Below are positions 33,471-46,000 of a stretch of DNA of 64,000 nt, piece by piece. The DNA comes from Chlorocebus sabaeus (Eukaryota > Chordata > Mammalia > Primates > Cercopithecidae). The DNA lies in contig NC_132910.1 of the NCBI RefSeq assembly GCF_047675955.1, forward strand, positions 115,241,143-115,305,142. Reading direction: 5' to 3'. The notes beneath the pieces are model-generated. The model saw only the letters and a program-made list of their open reading frames with translations, had not been told where the DNA came from and made no database searches. The translations under genes and the position numbers were made by a program. Numbering within the stretch: the stretch's first letter is position 1; every line of letters begins with the position of its first letter.

Positions 33471-34875
33471 TCTTACCTCTTTTCTACCCTGTTTCTCTAA
33501 GTACTATCTTTATTTATTTAGAGTCAGCTTTCCTCTCCCTTTAAAATGCTCTGTGTCTCAGGAATTGCCACAGGATTCTGTGACACTGTATTGACCTGGG
33601 GACATTGCTCTCAGTCAAAAGTTTGAATATAATTTCAATTACATTCCTGAAGATTTACCTACTCATTGATTTGGGGTGTGAATTTATTCCTTAGTGAAAG
33701 ACCTAAAGAAGGCTAGTGTAAAACCTCTAATAGGAGGAAAACAAAACAAAGAAAACAACACAAAATTCTTACTTGTTCATTTCTAGAGCAGTGTAGAAGA
33801 AATATGTAAATAATGGAGTTATTTATATCACCTGTCACTCTGCTTTATCCGAAAAATAACTCTACGGTTCCTTTAAACAATTCTGCCCGGCATCTATTTG
33901 GATGGGTGATAACAGTAAAACATTTTTGGTGTCAAGTACTCTACATTTTAATGTCATTTTTCATTTTAATGGAGTCAGAAGCTTTGAGAACAGTCCTGAT
34001 GAAAACCTTCAACTGGCTCTGAAACCACTGTGATGTTATACAGGGAAAGAAAGAGGCAGCAGTTTTGTATCTGTATATACACTATCATATGCACAACTAA
34101 TTTTTAACTGAGAGTGCAAGAAGAAAAATTTAATGTTTTGAAACTGATTAGACATATTTCCCACTGGATATGTTTTTCTCCTACAATTAAAAAGGCAAAC
34201 ATTTTGAGTATTTAAAACAAGTATGCTGCTGTTTTGCTAAATATTTGCTGAAGCATTTATTTTAGTTTCCTGGGAAAAAAAAAAAATGTCCTCTCCTCTA
34301 GGCTATGTGATTCTTTCCAAAAGTTTCTTTCTTTTTATTTTTAAGTAAACGTTTTTTATTGAGCTGATAGATTCTGTGCTTGAGAACATATGTTTTTTTA
34401 GTTTTATGAACTGGTTCATTTCTTTTCTCCTTGTCTTTTATATTTTTTTATTGTACTTAAAAAATCCAAAGCATATTAAGGGAGCTCACTAAATATGTAT
34501 TCACAGATAATGGTAGGTAAACATGATCTATTTAATTCTTTTTTGAGCGCACTGTAATAAAAAACTTTATAAATAGTTTCTGTTTTCTCTTGTTTCTATT
34601 ATACAATTGGGTATTACAAAAATTGGTAACACTCTGTAAATCATTTTTTATTTTGTTTCCAATCTATAGTTATATGTTATAAAAAATGGTACTATTTCTG
34701 TAGAAGAAAAAAAACCCTGTTTTTATTACCAAGACCAGAAAACCCAATTTAATTTATTTTCAGTGTGTGCAATTTTGTGTCTTTAAAAGTCATGCTGTGG
34801 ATCTTGTGTTGTCTTTAGAAACACATAATCTTTAGTGTAAAAATATATGTAAAACCATAATTCAGTAACCCTGGA
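33471..34875. other. Unassigned AT-rich sequence
   Basis: No gene or repeat recognised. Confidence 0.5.
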
Positions 34876-34879
34876 TGGT

Positions 34880-34990
34880 GCAATTCTAGCCTTAGGTCCT
34901 TCAGCTGCATGTTCCTGAGCATCATTTCACTTCCCTGGGTTTCATTTCCATCATTGGTGAAACTGGAAGGTGTATTTGCCTTAATTTGCA
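34880..34990 (+). repeat. Probable MIR fragment (plus)
   Basis: Weak MIR-like order: 'gcaattctagcctta', 'cctgagcatcatttcacttc', 'ggtttcatttccatcattgg', 'gaaactggaaggtg'. Confidence 0.4.
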
Positions 34991-35164
34991 GATTTTGAAT
35001 GTAAAAATGAGATTATCAATAAAAGATGTTCTGCAGTATGCAGATCTTTCCCAATGCATGAATCAAGATTGTCTTTAAATTTGAAGACAGTCACACGAAG
35101 AGTCAGTGCTCTTGTGACCTAAGAAACCCATGTGATGCATTGGAAAAAAAATTGAAGGTGTCTG

Positions 35165-35315
35165 GTAACCCAGACACTAACGCACTTATTCCAGTTCTCT
35201 CACTCGTTAGTGATGCTAGCAGTTTATTTTACCTGTTTGTCAGTGGACTCAAATATGCTGTCAATATAAGGAGATTGACTCATAAGACTACGGTGAGACA
35301 TAACCAATAAAAAGA
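35165..35315 (+). repeat. Probable MIR fragment (plus)
   Basis: MIR-like words 'ttctctcactcgttagtgat', 'ttacctgtttgtcagtgg', 'tcaatataaggagattga' and 'cataagactacggtgagaca'. Diverged. Confidence 0.4.
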
Positions 35316-36450
35316 ATTTCTGTTTATAAAAATCACAAAAGCATCATAAGTGCTGTACGACAGTGTTATAATTCTACCTCCCAAGCATAGCCTCTGGGAT
35401 TAATGTATTCATGAATCTAAACCATGCAATGTGGCTTTAGATCAAAGTAAGCAGATGTAATTTTCTTGCTCCTTTATTTCATCAAAATGCTCTTTCATAC
35501 TGAAATATTTCACTCAGATTCTTAAGAATCAATAGTAATGAGTCATATCTTCATTGTACATTTGTAAGTTGTACTGCTTAACATTTTTCTAAACCTAAAG
35601 AATTCACAAACCCATAGTTTCTAATTATTCACTGCTAAAGAGATAAAGACAAAACTACAAGCTAAATGTTGTTTAAAGAACATTCTTGGAAATGCTCTCC
35701 TATTATAGGGAGAGAAACAAAATTTTATTTACATGGTCAAGTCACTATATTTGAAATACTTCACTCATGGTCTATCAGAGTACCAATTTGCGATAACACG
35801 AGGTAACTGCAAAGTCAAACAGGACCATCTTTAAAATCTCCAAAATAACTGAGTGAGAAATGAAATTGTTCAGACTCTTACTAGAGTTTCTGGATGTGTT
35901 GTAATCACAGTGAAGTGTTTTATTCTCATCCTGCATCCACATTGCAGCAGAAATCAGCAACTTGCTTCCTCATCTCCCTGCTGCCCCTGACCAAACCAGA
36001 TACAATGCCATTGCTCATTAGCAACTTAATTACATGTTTTACTTAAAGTTTAATGGGGAAAAGTATTTACATGAGACACTATAGGGCTACACGTTAGCAA
36101 AAATTTCCATGGATGTTCTCTGCCCCAGCTTTCTCTCCATTCCTAGCTGCTTCCCCTCTTTCCTGTCTCTCCTCCTACAACTCCTTAGCACTCTCAGTCA
36201 TACCTACACCTTCCGAATTTTCTATGTCCAACCAAGTCTCTTCTGCATTCCCTATTTAGCCAAACTTTGTCTTCAGGAAGCAATTCTTTGACTATATAAG
36301 CCTGCCTTAGGAAGAGTTCAACCACCCCTTCTCTCACTCTGGCAAATCCCACCTTCACTAGGTTCAGAAGGGAGCGCTGAAAGTTTCCTAAGTAAAATCA
36401 GATTTTTCTTAACCTGCTTAACTGCGTAATTTAAAATATATATTAAGAAT
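35316..36450. other. Unassigned sequence
   Basis: No gene or repeat recognised. A pyrimidine-rich stretch lies near 36115-36250. Confidence 0.5.
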
Positions 36451-37198
36451 CTACTATTTTAGTCCAGATTATCTCTGTGAGGCACTTGAGATGATACAAA
36501 GATGTATAAAGATGGCAAAACAACAACAACAATACGACAAAAATAATAGCAAGATCTGTGTCCTTATAGAAATCGCTATCTAGTGGGAAGGATGGTCTTA
36601 AGAGGAGACACAAATATATGTATAACTCTAATGGGGATAGGAATGATGGTGGAGAGAATAATATTATACTATAAGAACATAGGGAGGTTAGAGAAGTCTT
36701 CTCGGAGAAGCTGAGCTTGAGAGAGGAGCAAGATTTAGACAAATGCAGGGGTAAGTGATGAGATTACTTGGGAATAAGAGTAAGGGGTCTGTGATAGCAG
36801 GTCTTTTTAGACCATATTAAAGATTTTGGTCTTTAAGTTCTTTGAAGTGTTTCAAGCTGAGACAAGGCAGGGAGAAGAGGAATGTCACACACTCACATTT
36901 GTATTTTGAAGCAATAGCCCTGAAAAGAATTAGAGAATGGATTGAAGTGGATGGGAACATGCAGAACTACTCCAATTGAGTCATAATTAGAGCTTGGATT
37001 AGTGTGTTGGTAGCTGAGATGGAAGCACGGGAATACATGAGAGTTCACTTGGGTTTAATACTGAAAGGAAGGAAGGTTTTAGAGATGACTCATAAACTGA
37101 GGATTGCATAACAGATGAAGGAAGGTGGCATTGTCCACTGGGATCGAGACAAGTGGATCAGATCTGGAGAGAGAGGCTATGTGGAGTGGGCCAGAAAT

Positions 37199-37845
37199 TG
37201 TTGTTGTTGTTGTTGTTTAGTATGCTGATCTAGGGATGCATTTGAGAAATATAAGTGGAGGTTGGCTACATAGGTCTTTAGGTCAAAGAAGAGGTGTAAG
37301 TTGGAGATAAAATTTGGGGTCATTTCCATACAGTTGCTTTGTTGTCGTTGTTACTGTTGTTGTTGTTGTTAACTTTAAAAAATAGCTTTATTGAGATATA
37401 GTTTACCAAGGATACCATTTACCCACTTAGAGTACACAGTTCATTAGTTTTTGGTATGTTTCAGATATACAGATAAAATTAACCATTACCACAGTTAATT
37501 TTAGAACATTTTCGTCACGCCCTAAAGAAACCCTGCGCACTTTAGCTATCACCTCCCCCACACCCTCACTGCTCTGACCTTCTACCCCAAGTCCTAGGCA
37601 AGCACTATTTCCTGTTTCCTACGGATTTATCTGTTCTGAGCATTTCCTGTGAATGCAGTCATACAATATGTGGCTTTTTGTATCACTGAGTATAATGATA
37701 AGTGTATCACTTAGTAATGTCTTCAAGGTTCATCCACATTGGAACAAGTATAACTTCATTTTTTTAAATATCTGAATAATATTCCACTGTATGGATAGGT
37801 CACATTTGTTTATCCATATAGTTGTTTTTTGTTGTTGTTGTTGTT
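37199..37845. repeat. Three (TTG)n microsatellites around the L1M
   Basis: TTG runs at 37199-37218, 37341-37371 and 37828-37845. The second and third sit at the two borders of the L1M insertion and probably derive from its tail and the duplicated target. The first is in L2 sequence. A related CAA run lies at 36523-36533. Confidence 0.7.
37353..37820 (-). mobile_element. L1M 3' fragment inside L2
   Basis: Old L1M (L1ME/L1MC-type) wording: 'aatagctttattgagatata', 'accatttacccacttagagt', 'cattttcgtcacgccct', 'catacaatatgtggcttttt', 'gtcttcaaggttcatccaca', 'gaataatattccactgtatg'. Likely target duplication 'ccatacagttgctttgttg' (from 37326) versus 'ccatatagttgttttttgtt' (from 37814). TTG triplet repeats border both sides. 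Confidence 0.8.
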
Positions 37846-37990
37846 CTATAGTTGCAGGTATGATTACTTCAGAAAAGATTGTGGTGTGAGAAGAAAATAG
37901 AACTTCATGCCATGCCTTAAGAGTTTCTCACATTCGATGAGTTTGCAAAGGAGAACAAGAATTATAGGAGAAACACCATGGGGTTTTCTT

Positions 37991-38044
37991 TTGTGTGTGT
38001 GTGTGCACGCGTGTGTGTGTGCACATGTATGTGTATGTGTGTGT
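37991..38044. repeat. (GT)n tract with GCAC/GCACGC interruptions
   Basis: Imperfect GT microsatellite, 'tgtgtgtgtgtgtgcacgcg' and following. Alternating purine-pyrimidine, so able in principle to adopt Z-DNA. Confidence 0.85.
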
Positions 38045-38856
38045 CATAGAAACTACAGAGAAAGATTGGTTCAAAAAGGAAGGGGAATAGTCAACAGTGT
38101 CAAACACTGATGTGAAGTTCGGTAAGGTGGAGAATGAAAAGTATCTTCTAAATTTGGGGAGATGGAGTTCATTGTAGACCTTAGCAAGTGATATTCTGGC
38201 GGACTGATGAGGGTGCAGACCACATGAGAGTGGAGGGAGGAGCAGGAGAAGAGAAAATGGAGCTAGAAAATGTAAATGGCAGCAATTTTTTTAAAAGCTT
38301 GACAGGGAATGAAAGGAGAAAAGAAGCCTGAGCGCTGGAGGGAATATGTAGGCAACTCAAGATTTAAGGAATTTTAACCGAATCCAAATGATTTAGTTAT
38401 GAGAGAAAGGTCAAACCCACAAAATAGATCTGGGCCAAGTGAAATAGGCTCCTGCACTCAGATGGAAGAATAGACCTTAGAGAGGAAAGGAGATAATTCA
38501 TCTGCAGTAACAACAGAGAGGATAAAAAGGATACAGCCCGAGATGGGTGCTTATATTTTGTAAAGAAGGTGTGTGAGTTCTCATCTATCAGCCTCTATTT
38601 TTTCTGAGAAGCAGAGGTGAGGTCAAAGTCTGACTCTGAGGAAGGAAGACCAGGGGTTTGAAGAAGATGACACCTTGAAAACATCATTGTGGATGTGAGT
38701 AGATGAGTTAGTCAATGGATCTTAGAGAGACTGATGGTCAAGACCGTGGGCTTTAGACTGTTTATGAATTGATAGTGGACTCAGTCAACAATTAGATATT
38801 TATTGAGCTCTATATTCTAGAGCATCCCTTCCTCTGGCGTTCTTCCTAAACTTCTT

Positions 38857-39208
38857 TTTTTTTTTAATTATACTTTAAGTTCTAGGGTACATGTGCATGA
38901 GGTGCAGGTTTGTTACATATGTATACTTGTGCCATGTTGGTGTGCTGCACCCATCAACTTGTCAGCACTCATCAACTCATCATTTACATCAGGTATAACT
39001 CCCAATGCAATCCCGCCCCCCTCCCCCTTCCCCCCTCCCCGGTGTGTGATGTTCCCCTTCCTGAGTCCAAGTGATCTCATTGTTCAGTTCCCACCTATGA
39101 GTGAGAACATGCGGTGTTTGGTTTTCTGTTCTTGCGATAGTTTGCTGAGAATGATGGTTTCCAGCTGCATCCATGTCCCTACAAAGGACACAAACTCATC
39201 CTTTTTTA
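38857..39208 (-). mobile_element. Young 5'-truncated L1 (cercopithecid-type)
   Basis: Poly-T then L1 3' UTR and the very end of ORF2. Perfect 13-bp duplication 'tcctaaacttctt' (38844-38856 and 39209-39221). Carries the doubled 'cccatcaacttgtca'/'ctcatcaactcatca' block, 'gagtccaagtgatctcattg' and 'cacaaactcatcctttttt', which I associate with Old World monkey L1s rather than ape L1PA1-4. Low divergence and clean borders suggest a recent insertion. Confidence 0.92.
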
Positions 39209-39221
39209 TCCTAAACTTCTT

Positions 39222-39787
39222 AAAAATAGGTTACTTACCTGTCATCATAGTCCATAGCCTTGAGCATGAGCTTCAAACCTTACTTAAAGTTTTAAGGCAG
39301 CAGGGAGTGAATCAATGTATATCACTGAGCCAGATCAAGAAAGATCCACTCAGTGGTAGCTTAATCACACTTAAGAGAAAGTTAGTAGTTAAAATCACAA
39401 CTTTTTTGTATTATTAGACTTCCCCTTTTGCTTCTATACTTCTATATTATCCATCATCATTCATTTATGCAGAAATATTTGTTAATGCCAATATGTGCCA
39501 GGCTCTCAACCACTTCCACAATTCCCTTCCTCCTCTTGTACCTCTTTCCTCCTTCTATAAGACTTCTGTTTCTGTCGACTTTCTCTTTGTTTCTCTTTAT
39601 ATCTCAAGATGGGGAAGTAGGAGTTACCAGTACTTTCTCAGATTCTAATAGCTCCAGTTCATGAACTGATGAACATGTTAAGCCTAGAGATAACATCCAT
39701 TAGGGCCCACATTTAGGCAGAGCAGAAGCAGTCTGTGCAGCCTGTGTTACTACAATACCCACATAGACATGGGATATAAGATGTCGA
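39222..39787. other. Unassigned sequence
   Basis: No gene or repeat recognised. Confidence 0.5.
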
Positions 39788-39804
39788 AAGATGTGTGATA
39801 TTTT

Positions 39805-39928
39805 GGCAGGCTCAGTGGCTCATGCCTGTAATCCCAGCACATTGGGAGGCCAAGGCCGGCAGATCACCTGAGGCCAAGAGTTCAAGACCAGCCTAGCCAA
39901 CATGGTGAAACCCCATCCCTACTTTAAA

Positions 39929-39960
<32 letters not shown>

Positions 39961-40128
39961 TAGCCTGGTGTGGTGGTATGCACCTATAGTCACAGCTACT
40001 CGAGAGGCTGAGGCAGGAGAATCGCTTGAACCCAGGAGGCGGAGGTTGCAGTGAGCCAAGATCATGCCACTGCACTCCAGCCTGGGAGACAGAGTGAGAC
40101 TCTGTCTCAAAAAAAAAAAAAAAAAAAA
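39805..40128 (+). mobile_element. AluS with CA microsatellite in the middle A-rich linker
   Basis: Complete Alu ('ctcagtggctcatgcctg' to poly-A). The central A-rich linker has grown into an AC run at 39931-39959 (about 14 units). Duplicated target 'agatgtgtgatatttt' (39789-39804) versus 'agatgtgttatatttt' ending at 40145, one mismatch. Confidence 0.93.
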
Positions 40129-40214
40129 AAGATGTGTTATATTTTAATGGTTTTTAAATATGTTCTCCTCATTAGACTGACAATTTTAATGTTAATTTAT
40201 GTGGTTTAATGACC

Positions 40215-41075
40215 ACATTTGTTTATTCAATAAATATTGAAATGTTATGTGCCTGTGAATTACTATGCACAGGAAGGAGGGAGAAAGAGGTTGAATATTG
40301 CAAAGAAGCAATCTTTTTTTTCCCCAGGAGTTCAGAATCCAATAGATCCACAATATGAGTATGCCAAAGTTAACACAGAAAAGTGTGGATTAGTCAGGGG
40401 GTGATTTCTGGTGAGGGTAAATTTTGAAATGGGTTTTGAATGGTGAATTGTTTACCAAGGAATAAGAAAGTGGTGCCAGCCAGGTGAGTAGGAGCAGCAC
40501 TTTATAAGCAGATGGAACTACGAGCACTGCTGAGGCCCAGGCAGCAGGAGGAAGGCTGACAGGAGAAAACAAGGGAAACACAGCCAGGATCCAGAGTGCA
40601 AAAGGCCTTTTATCCACGCTAAGGTATTTGAGTTTCTTGCATGGTGATACAGAACAGGTGAAGAGTTAGCAGTTGGAATGACGTGGTCTAATTCACCTTT
40701 TAGCACAATTATTCTGGTGGTGATATGGAACTGAGTCTTAGAAGAGGGAGATCAGTTAAGGGTTTAGACAAGACCTAAGAAGTACTGAGCTAGCACATAG
40801 GGATAGGAATGGAGAGGAAAGAATTGATTCAAGGTATGTAGAGCAGGTGGAATCAATGAGGCTTGTGACCAATGGAAGGTAGAGGTAGGGAAGAGTGGGG
40901 ACAAAGTCTGAAAGGTGACTCCCAGGCCTCTGGCCTGTGTGGCTGATTGGATGGTGGTATATACACCAATGACATTGTGAGTATTAAGTAAGGCACGGCC
41001 TGGAGAGGGTTCAAGTTCAGCTTTAGACTTTTCAGTTTGGAAGAGCCTCTGGAACATTTAAGTGGAGATACACAA
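40215..41075 (-). repeat. L2 LINE 3' region (minus), second copy
   Basis: L2 order again: 'tttattcaataaatattga', 'caggaaggagggagaaag', 'gcactgctgaggcccaggca', 'ccagagtgcaaaaggccttt', 'tggaatgacgtggtctaatt', 'gcacaattattctggtggtg', 'actcccaggcctctggcctg', 'gatggtggtatatacacc', 'tagacttttcagtttgg' and 'taagtggagatacaca'. Covers the L2 3' end, so it is a separate copy from 36455-38765. Confidence 0.75.
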
Positions 41076-42459
41076 TAAGATTTATAGAGATTAGGAAAGT
41101 TATCTGTGTGAGTAATAAAGAATTATACTTTCTTGGTCTAAGTATGGTAATTAAAACCATGAGAACAAATGAAGTTGCCTATGAAGAGATAAAAAGCGAA
41201 AAAAGAGAGTGAAACATAGAATCCTCGAGAGGCAAACGAGAACTGAGAGAAGCTACTGAAGGAGATGAAAGACAAGGTAATAAATGCAAAAAAATTATAA
41301 TGTAAGGATTTAGTCTTGTCCATTGTTTGGAAAATTAGCAAGTCTTAATGTCTTTTTTTTTTTTTTTTTTTTTTTTAGTACAATTCCAATGGTAGGCAGG
41401 TAGATAAAAGTTCGGTTAAAAAAAAAAAATCAGTAATCAGATTTTATCATATTGAGGGATTAATGAAAAGTGAGGAAAAGCAAAAAAGCATAGACATTTT
41501 CAGATTTCAGCACAGCCAAGATGATGAAAGGGTGAGAGTATTGACAGTCCTAGTGTAAGAGCTTGTGGGGCTTTTTTCTATTTTTCCCTTCTCACTGTAA
41601 GGTCAAACAGGTGGCATATAGGTTGTTCTTCTGTGCGGTTCCCCATGTCACAACTATAAATGGTAAGTGGATATTACCAAAAGACTGTATTCTAATAATT
41701 AAGACCTTTCTAAAATAGGAAATTTTTTAAGTAAGGAAGGAAATGTATTATCCTGAGACACATTAAATAATAATCTGAATAGACACTCTGAATAGCCACT
41801 TACCACAGTTCTGTAGAGACTCACACATCATTTAAGTGCTTGAGAGTCTTTTATAACATGAGACTCCATTAAATTATCTTTTGTTTATAATGGATGAAAA
41901 TTGTAATTTGAATTAAATTAAAACTCTGGATTACAGTCTTCTAGACTTGCTTTACATTTCTCTTCTTGTCTTATGTGCTCTCTCTTGTGTTACCAAGAAA
42001 CTCTTTCTCTCTTATCTCCATTCCATTTTGCACACACCATATCCAGTTGACTAAAATGGTCTATTCTCTCATTTGTTTTAACCTACTTCCTCACTGGAAG
42101 CTTTCCCAGACTAGTCTTAGTCTTTGTAAGGTTCCTGTCACATAAGTTGCTCCAACCAACCCTTCTATTACTAGCATGTGCCAATCCACAGGTGGATGAC
42201 ACAGCCGCTGCTTGTCAGAATATCAGAAAATAGACATGTGTATTTACATAATGGTTTGCTAATTTGTCTGACAACTGCCATCCTATATCAGCATTCCCTA
42301 AGTCCATCTGAAAATTTAACCAATAAAGATTGGCTTGGCAAACAAGGAGTAAATAGAGAAAAAAGATGAACCAAATTTTTTATATGTTACGGTTTTATAT
42401 GAGGACAAAAACTACATTCATAAAATAAATAATAGTAATGAGAAGGGCACAGCAACAGG
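41076..42459. other. Unassigned sequence with an isolated T24 tract
   Basis: No gene. A 24-base poly-T lies at 41353-41376 and an A-run at 41420-41430, neither attached to a recognisable element. Confidence 0.5.
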
Positions 42460-42523
42460 GATCAACGCATTTTCTTTTTTTAAAAATTATTTTTTGTGTG
42501 TTTTTCTGTTTGGTTGTTTGTTT

Positions 42524-42809
42524 GTTTTTTGAGACGGAATCTCGCTGTGTTGCCAGGCTGGAGTGCAGTGGTGCGATCTTGGTTCACTGTAACCTCCACC
42601 TCCCAGGTTCAAGCGATTCTCCTACCTCAGTCTCCCTAGTACCTGGGATTACAGGTGCGCACCACCATGCCTAGCTGATTTTTGTATTTTTAGTAGAGAC
42701 AGGGTTTCACTATGTTAGCCAGGATGGTCTTGATCTCTTGACCTCGTGATCTGCCCACCTTGGCCTCCCAACGTGCTGGGATTACAGGCAGGAGCCACCA
42801 AGCCTGGCT
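42524..42809 (-). mobile_element. AluS (Sc/Sp-like) in the L1 copy 3 tail
   Basis: Minus-strand Alu from 'gagacggaatctcgctgtg' to 'gccaccaagcctggc'. 'tgacctcgtgatctgccc' marks an Sc/Sp type. It splits the L1 3' tail: T-rich L1 tail is seen both left (42476-42523) and right (42810-42826). Confidence 0.88.
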
Positions 42810-43034
42810 ATTGTGTTTTTTTGTTTTAAGTTCCAGGGTATGTGTGCAGGATGTGCAGGTTTATTGCATAGGTAAGCATGTGCCATGGTGGTTTGTTGCA
42901 TCTATCAACCCATCACCTAGGTATTAAGCCCAGCATGCATTAGCTCCTTTCCCTAATGCTCTCCCCGCACCCCATTTTCCCCAAAAGGCCCCAGTAAGGT
43001 TGTTTCCCTCCCTGTGTCTATGTGTTCTCATTGT

Positions 43035-46000
43035 TTAGCTCCTGCTTATAAGTGAGAACATGTGGTGTTTAGTTTTCTGTTCCTGCATTAGTTTTCTGAG
43101 AATGGCTTCCAGGTTCATCCATGTCTCTGCAAAGGACATAATCTCATTCTTCTTTTGGCTGCATAGTATTCTATGGTGTATATGTTCCATGTTTTCTTTA
43201 TCCAGTCTGTCATCGATACGCATTTGAATTGATTACATGTCTTTGCTACTGTGAATAGTGCTGCAGTGAACATACTCGTGCAGGTATCTTCATAGTCGAA
43301 TGATTCCTCTGGGTATATACCCAGTAATGGGATTGCTGGGTCAAATGGTATTTCTGGTTCTAAATCTTTGAAGAATTGCCACACCGTCTTCCACAGTGGT
43401 TGAACTCACATTCCCACCGACAGTAAAGAGTGTTCCTATTTCACTGCGACCTTGCCAGCATCTGTTGTTTCTTGACTTTTTAATAATCGCCATTCTGACT
43501 GGTGTGAGATGGTATTCATTGTGGTTTTGATTTGCATTTATCTAATGCTCAGTGATGTTGAGCTATTTTTCATATGTTCGTTGGCCACATAAATGTCTTC
43601 TTTTGAGCCAAGTGTCTGTTCGTCTTCTTTGAGCAGTTTTTAATGGGGTTGTTTTTTTCTTGTAAGTTTGCTTAAGTTCCTTGTAGAATTTGGATATTAG
43701 ACCTTTGTCAGATGGATAGATTGCAAAAATTTTCTCCTATCCTGTAGGTTGTCTAGTTGCTCTGGATAGTTTCATTTGCTGTGCAGAAGCTCTTTAGTTT
43801 AACTAGATCCCACTTGTCAATTTTTGCTTTTGTTGCAATTACTTTTGGCTATTTCATCATAAAGCCTTTGCCCATGCGTATGTCCTGGATGATATTGCCT
43901 AGATTTTCTTCTAGGGTTTTTATAGCATTGGTTTTTATTTTTAAATCTTTAATCCATCTTGAGTTAATTTTTGTATAAGGTGTAAGGAAGGGATCCAGTT
44001 GCAATTTTCTGGAAATAGTTAGCCAATTCTTACAGCACCATTTATTAAATAGGAAATCCTTTCCCCATTGCTTGTTTTTGTTGGGATTGTCAAAGATCAG
44101 ATGGTTGTAGACATGTGGTCTTATTTCCGAGTTCCCTATTCTGTTCCATTGGTCTATGTGCCTGGTTTTGTACCAGAACCATGCTGTTTTGGTTTCTGTG
44201 GCCTTGTAGTATAGTTTGAAGTCAGGTAGTGTGATACTTCCAGGCTTGTTCTTTTGGCTTAGGATTGTCTTGGCTATGCAAGTTCTTTTTTGGTTTCATA
44301 TAAATTTTAAAACAGTTTTTTGTAATTCTGTGAAGAATGTAAATGGTAGTTTCATGGGAATAGCATTGAATCTTTAAATTGCTTTGAGCAGTATGGCCAT
44401 TTTTGTGATATTTACTCTTCCTATCTATGAGCATGGAGTGCTTTTCTATTTGCTTATGTCCTCTTTGATTTCCTTGAGCAGTGCTTTGTAATTTTCCTTG
44501 AAGAGGTCCTTCACTTCCTTGTTAGCTGTATTCCTATTTCATTCTCTTTGTGGCAATTGTGAATGGGAGTTCATTCTTGATTTGGATTTCTGCTTGTCTG
44601 TTGTTGGTGTATAGCAATGCTTGTGATTTCTAAACATTGATTTTGTATCCTGAGACTTTGCTAACGTTACTTATCAGCTTAAAAAGCTTTTGGGATGAGA
44701 CGATAGGGATTTCTAGATATAGGATCATGTCATCTGCAAACAAAAACAATTTGACTTGCTTTCTTCCTATTTGAATACCCTTTATTATTTCCTCTTGCCT
44801 GATTGCCCTGGCCAGAACTTCCAACGCTATGTTGAACAAGAGTAGTAAGAGAGGACATCCTTGTCTTGTGCCAATTTTCAAGGGGACTGCTTCCAGCTTT
44901 TGCCCATTCGGTATGATATTGGCTGTGGATCTGTCATAAATAGCTCTTATTATTTTGAGATATGTTCCTTCATTACTTAGTTTTCCCATTTCTTAGTTTC
45001 CATTTCTTCTAGATTTTGCAGTTTATTTGCATAGAGGTGTTTATAGTATTCTCTGATGGTTGTTTGTATCTCCGTGGGGTCAGTAGTGGTATCCCCTTTA
45101 TTGTTTCTGATTGTGTTTATTTGAATCTTCTCTTTTCTTCTTTATTAGTCTCGTTAGTGGTCTATTTTATAGATTTTTCTCAAAACCAGCTCCTGGATTC
45201 ATTGATTTTTTTTGAAGGATTTTTTGTGTCTCTATCTCCTTCAGTTCCACTCTGAGCTTGGTTATTTCTTGTCTTCTGCTAGCTCTCAGGTTTGCTCTTG
45301 GTTCTTTAGTTCTTTTAGCTGTGATGTTAAGGTGTCAATTTGAGATCTTTCTAGCTTTTTGATGTGGGCATTTAGTGCTATCAATTTCCCTCTTAACACT
45401 GCTTTAACTATATCCCAGAGATTCCAGTACATTTTTTCTTTGTTCTCATTGGTTTCAAAGAACTTCTTGATTTCAGTTTTAATTTCGTTATTTACCCAGG
45501 AGTCATTCAGGAGCAGGTTGTTCAATCTTCATGTAGTTGTGTGGTTTTGAGTGGGCTTTTTAGTTTTGAGTTCTAATTTGGTTGCACTATCTGAGAGACT
45601 GTTTGCTATGATTTCAGGGGTTTTTTTGCATTTGCTGAGGAGTGTTTTACTTCCAATTATGTGATCAATTTTAGATTAAGTCCCATGTGGCACTGAAAAA
45701 AAATATGTTGTTTTTGGATAGAGAGCTCTGCAGATATCTATCAGGTCCACTTTGTCTAGAGCTGAGTTCAAGTCCTGAATATCTTTGTTAATTTTCTGTC
45801 TCAATGATCTAATACTGACAGTGGGGTATTAAAGCCTCCCACTATTATTGTGTGGGGGGGTCTAACTCTCTTTGTAGGTCTCTAAGAATTTGTCTTATGA
45901 ATCTGGCTGCTCCTGTATTGGGTGTATATATATTTAGGATAGTTAGCTCTTCTCATTGAATTGAGCCTTTTAACTTTAAGTAATGCCCTTCTTTGCCTTT

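Larger units (their letters stand above)
36455..38765 (-). mobile_element. Long L2 LINE copy (minus), interrupted by L1M
   Basis: L2 reverse-complement order from 3' end to body: 'gaggttagagaagtcttctc', 'ttagaccatattaaagattt', 'agatgactcataaactgagg', 'ggagataaaatttggggtca', then after the L1M 'gtgtcaaacactgatgtg', 'gagttcattgtagacctta', 'gtgatattctggcgg', and finally 'agaagcagaggtgaggtcaa' and 'gaagatgacacc'. Both flanks of the L1M continue the same element. About 1.8 kb of L2 remains, long for a family older than 100 million years. No open frame survives. Confidence 0.75.

Noticed and set aside
36530..37845. Repeated CAA/TTG triplets as a CRISPR-like or satellite array
   Set aside because: They are separate short microsatellites, three of them tied to an L1M insertion. 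No spaced direct repeats.
38893..39417. 174-codon plus-strand ORF, the second longest on the plus strand
   Set aside because: Antisense to the young L1 tail and continuing by chance into flanking DNA.
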